From Verrucomicrobiota bacterium (GTDB taxonomy: Bacteria; Verrucomicrobiota; Verrucomicrobiia; Limisphaerales; UBA8199), in the NCBI GenBank assembly GCA_012517205.1, contig JAAYVL010000177.1, positions 1-56,022 of the forward strand: 56,022 nucleotides of DNA, written 5' to 3'. Of the stretch, positions 51,901 through 56,022 are shown piece by piece (the stretch's first letter is position 1; each line of letters begins with the position of its first letter). Under the pieces are notes generated by a model. That model was given only the letters and a program-made list of their open reading frames with translations. It was not told the origin of the DNA and did not search any database. The translations under genes were made by a program, and so were the position numbers.

Positions 51901-52480
51901 GGGCAAAGGCAGCGCCAGCGGCGGCGGCGCTCCCGAGCTGAAGCAATCCCGCCTGGAAGCGGTCGCCCTGCGCGCCGCGGCCGGCGGCGGGCGTGTGGAT
52001 GTGCAAAACGCCACCCTGCAAGGCTCCGCCTTTGCGGCCCAGGCCGCCGGAACCATTCAGTTGGCCGAGGTCCTCACCAATTCGCCGCTGCACCTGCCCG
52101 TCGCGATTTCCCTCGAACGAACCCTCGCCCAGCGCCTTGGCCTGGCCGGCGACACCCCCACCAACGCGGTGTATGCCCGGCTGCCCGACTTCCTGACGGT
52201 GCAGGGCACCCTCGGCAACTCCAAAGCCAGCGTCAACAAAGCCGCCCTGCTCGGCGGCGTGTTGCAGGCGGTGGACAGCCGGAAAAGCCCGCCTGCCGCG
52301 GGCGGGGACACCAACTCCCCCGCCGCCCCCCGGCAACCCGGCCTCGACCTCGGCCGCCTCTTGCAAGGCCGCGGCGCCCGCCCGGACCCGGGCGCGCCCG
52401 CCGCCACCAACGCGCCCGCCACCAATCCCGCGCCCGTCAACGAACTGCTGCGGGGCCTCTTCGGCCCGGACAAAAAATAG
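48917..52480 (+). CDS. AsmA/TamB-like envelope protein
   Basis: 1187 residues. A short cytoplasmic start and one membrane span (LAWGGGLLAALLLLVYFIATSS, about 26-47) are followed by the AsmA opening VSRAMNAQITVRKAEIRPFRQVVLHDLKVQ and VDELTLASPTITVVENPDGTSNLDPL. A very long series of short beta repeats follows, ending with an AsmA-C-like region (GQLSGTASAQGNLNGTGF..., HLAGQFDMTLTNLNFALV). Such proteins form hydrophobic grooves that bridge the periplasm and move phospholipids. Pro/Ala-rich linkers lie near residues 135-160, 800-830 and the C-terminus. Translated antisense it gives a long but spurious frame. Confidence 0.88.
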   Translation: MMTEMQPGSTSRKPRRWLRALAWGGGLLAALLLLVYFIATSSGFFTRVILPRVSRAMNAQITVRKAEIRPFRQVVLHDLKVQTTGAEPLATVAEARLRYHLLAILGGNFRVDELTLASPTITVVENPDGTSNLDPLWATPAAPPVEKSPPPAPAPARPLRVDLKQLALRDATFRQVKNHAQGPPDLLELARVNVTVEDLKNGQPGRLTLAGDLRLTGSNALLHAQLEGRYDFALAADLQPASLKGSARLDVRRAENALAGFAGVHGALDAEVTPTEVKEAALRIHKNDVSLGELRASGPLALEALEGRLDLSLTGIDHQLLNLFGAPHGLDFGPTTLRSTHQIELSRGGTNITARGQVEVSRFQVTRAGQTTPQFDLHQEYDLTLDFGQKTALARQLALTGTQNGRPLLQGDLTHPMPLSWGDTHSSLGDSTFSFTLTDLNLADWKPFLDEVATAGRVTARAQILSQQGGRQITFNLDSQIDHLATQVGGQPLAEAAVTLQASGQATDLNQFNLASFKLEIAHRNQMLAAASGSGVCDLAAETADLKLAARAMLAPLLQALPQPEINLASGTLELNARLARQPQSQTLAGQATLADLTAQWGENAVRHLGARADFDVGLTPREIQVRQLAGTLTQDARDGGRFDLAAKYHREKETVELTARLTDFNQHGAGPFLEPLLANQKLVSVDINAQATAQYDPRGASAVKADLQVANLVVADPKQPAPGAPLAATMRLDASARQQKAEVRQFQLALTPTARATNQLQLTGWVDWSRTNALQGDLKLTAEALDLTRYYDLFMADTPAAARETPAAPDASAPAAASPEPEALTLPFHHFTAHAAISRLYLRELEIADAQATVRIDGGRVVVNPCQLTLNGAPADATADLDLGVPGWKYALAFNAQALPLPPLINSFQPDLKGQLSGTASAQGNLNGTGFTGASLQKHLAGQFDMTLTNLNFALVSLEGKTWYTRVLKTVVNVIGTLPELAQNPAGTVLSLLTGKGSASGGGAPELKQSRLEAVALRAAAGGGRVDVQNATLQGSAFAAQAAGTIQLAEVLTNSPLHLPVAISLERTLAQRLGLAGDTPTNAVYARLPDFLTVQGTLGNSKASVNKAALLGGVLQAVDSRKSPPAAGGDTNSPAAPRQPGLDLGRLLQGRGARPDPGAPAATNAPATNPAPVNELLRGLFGPDKK

Positions 52481-52531
52481 GCGCCCGCCTTCCGCGCCCC
52501 GGGCGCGGCCGCCCCGCCGCCGGCCGGCCAT

Positions 52532-52562
52532 AAAAAAACCGCCCCGGCCAACCGGGGCGGCG
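52532..52562 (-). terminator. Intrinsic terminator of ppdK
   Basis: On the minus strand CCGCCCCGG (52560-52552) pairs with CCGGGGCGG (52547-52539) around TTGG, followed by TTTTTTT (52538-52532). It lies 46 bp after the ppdK stop. The opposite strand lacks a T-run, so it does not serve the AsmA-like gene. Confidence 0.92.
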
Positions 52563-52608
52563 TGTCATTGGGGGACCGGCGCGCCGCGTTTGCGCGGCGC
52601 GGCTCCGG

Positions 52609-55365
<2,757 letters not shown>

Positions 55366-55714
55366 AAAGTCTCTGCTCTAATCAGTACTAACGTTCAGTT
55401 CACCAGGTTTCGCCGGAAGTCTTCCTCCGAAACAATGCGCGGAAAATACCAAAACCCGCCCTCCTGTCAAGCCCAACCCCCATCGGATTTCCGCGCCCCA
55501 ACGCCGCCGGAACCGGCCCCCAAAACGCCGCTTTCCCCCCGGCTTTGCCGGCCCGCAGCCCGGTTCATCCCCCGGGCAATCCCGCCGGCCCGGCGCGACC
55601 CGCCCCTGACTCGAAGAAACCGGCCTCCGCCCGGCGTCCCGGGACACAACGCCGCCAACATTGCCGCAAGCCGCCACGCAACCCGCAAGCGTCCCGCCCT
55701 TTTTCCCCATATCG

Positions 55715-55846
55715 GCGCGTGAAAGCGCACCGCCTGCGAGGGATATGGTGCGCCGCACGAGGACACACCGCCTGCCAAGTGGCGCGGAGTGCTGCGTGAA
55801 AACCCGCGTCCGGCAGGGAAAAGCGAAATCCCGCGTGAAAACACGC
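55715..55846. repeat. Cluster of three GTGAAA mini-hairpins
   Basis: GCGCGTGAAAGCGC (55715-55728), GCGTGAAAACCCGC (55794-55807, imperfect) and GCGTGAAAACACGC (55833-55846, perfect 5-bp stem with AAAA loop). The last two are 39 bp apart and share following CGTCC. Confidence 0.5.
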
Positions 55847-56002
55847 GTCCCTCAAGGAGGCGTTCTCCTCCCCATTTTCCCGCCAGCCGCGTGCCCGCAC
55901 GCGGCGTTCGGGCCAACCAAGGGTCGGATTAGCGTCTCATAAGGCACCCGCTCCCGCCGCCAGCCGCCCCAGCCTCCCCAGCCAGCCTATGGCTCCCAAT
56001 AG

Positions 56003-56022
56003 GCCGTGTACAAGGGGTGTAC
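56003..56022. repeat. Palindromic element, copy 3, cut by window end
   Basis: The final 20 bases are identical to the first 20 of copies 1 and 2 (GCCGTGTACAAGGGGTGTAC). The preceding ATGGCTCCC also precedes copy 2 (28209-28218 region). The rest lies outside the window. Confidence 0.8.

Larger units (their letters stand above)
55366..56022. other. Region upstream of ppdK, no gene recognised
   Basis: About 650 bp with ppdK upstream sequence (55366-55450), three small hairpins of the type GCGTG-AAAA-CACGC at 55715-55728, 55794-55807 and 55833-55846, and the start of palindrome copy 3 at 56003. Open frames exist but are low-complexity and show no domain. Confidence 0.4.

Noticed and set aside
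49628-52531. 967-codon minus-strand frame
   Set aside because: Antisense to the AsmA-like gene; the product is Gly/Val/Arg-rich without domain patterns.

Overview
The window is 56 kb of high-GC, gene-dense bacterial chromosome. The features that place it are a Gram-negative envelope set (BamA, Skp, an AsmA/TamB-like protein, heptose and glycosyl transferases, a type II secretion cluster), a Tat-exported Gfo/Idh/MocA oxidoreductase, a TMTC-like TPR membrane protein, RNase HIII and a distinctive tyrosine recombinase. I read this as Verrucomicrobiota, probably the Pedosphaera/Limisphaera side. That is inference from gene content; there is no rRNA gene here. I see no prophage, CRISPR array or defence island.

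Layout. Positions 1-416 hold the end of a CHRD-domain protein. 673-1692 is a tyrosine recombinase that looks 5'-truncated and sits in frame directly behind a glycosyltransferase operon on the minus strand (ubiE, rfaE2, GT9, GT2; 5252-1801). A receiver-only response regulator is divergent from it. Next come a sugar-phosphate isomerase-like gene, prfB with its programmed +1 frameshift, trpC, and a Tat-exported dehydrogenase. After an 860-bp gap carrying a palindromic element, the minus strand holds a TPR membrane protein, a NusG-like factor, dnaB, bamA and skp (18883-11210). 19168-23182 has a Kef-type antiporter, rnk and a VTC-domain protein. Then follow tRNA-Val(GAC), a ketopantoate reductase-like gene, HU, guanine deaminase, a PIG-L deacetylase and a ROK-like kinase, a second palindromic element, a URO-D family gene and an exported endonuclease/phosphatase-family protein.

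The centrepiece is a minus-strand type II secretion cluster from 45823 to 30962. In transcription order it is an exported small protein with a sigma-54-like promoter, gspE, F, G, H, I, J, K, L, M, a GspC/PilP-like gene, two separate secretin genes, and a sensor histidine kinase. The secretin is split inside the loop of its last N-domain, and each half has its own signal peptide. No prepilin peptidase is in the window. The last part holds rnhC and mutY (divergent), an exported OB-fold-like protein, an AsmA/TamB-like giant, and ppdK with a clear terminator.

Two patterns recur across the window. One is a 99-bp near-perfect palindrome in intergenic gaps: two full copies that are 95/99 identical, plus a third cut by the window end. 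The other is a promoter layout, TTGnnn, 16-17 nt, then nAnn(C/G)T or similar, ending only 6-7 nt before the ATG of several unrelated genes. That layout implies leaderless mRNAs.
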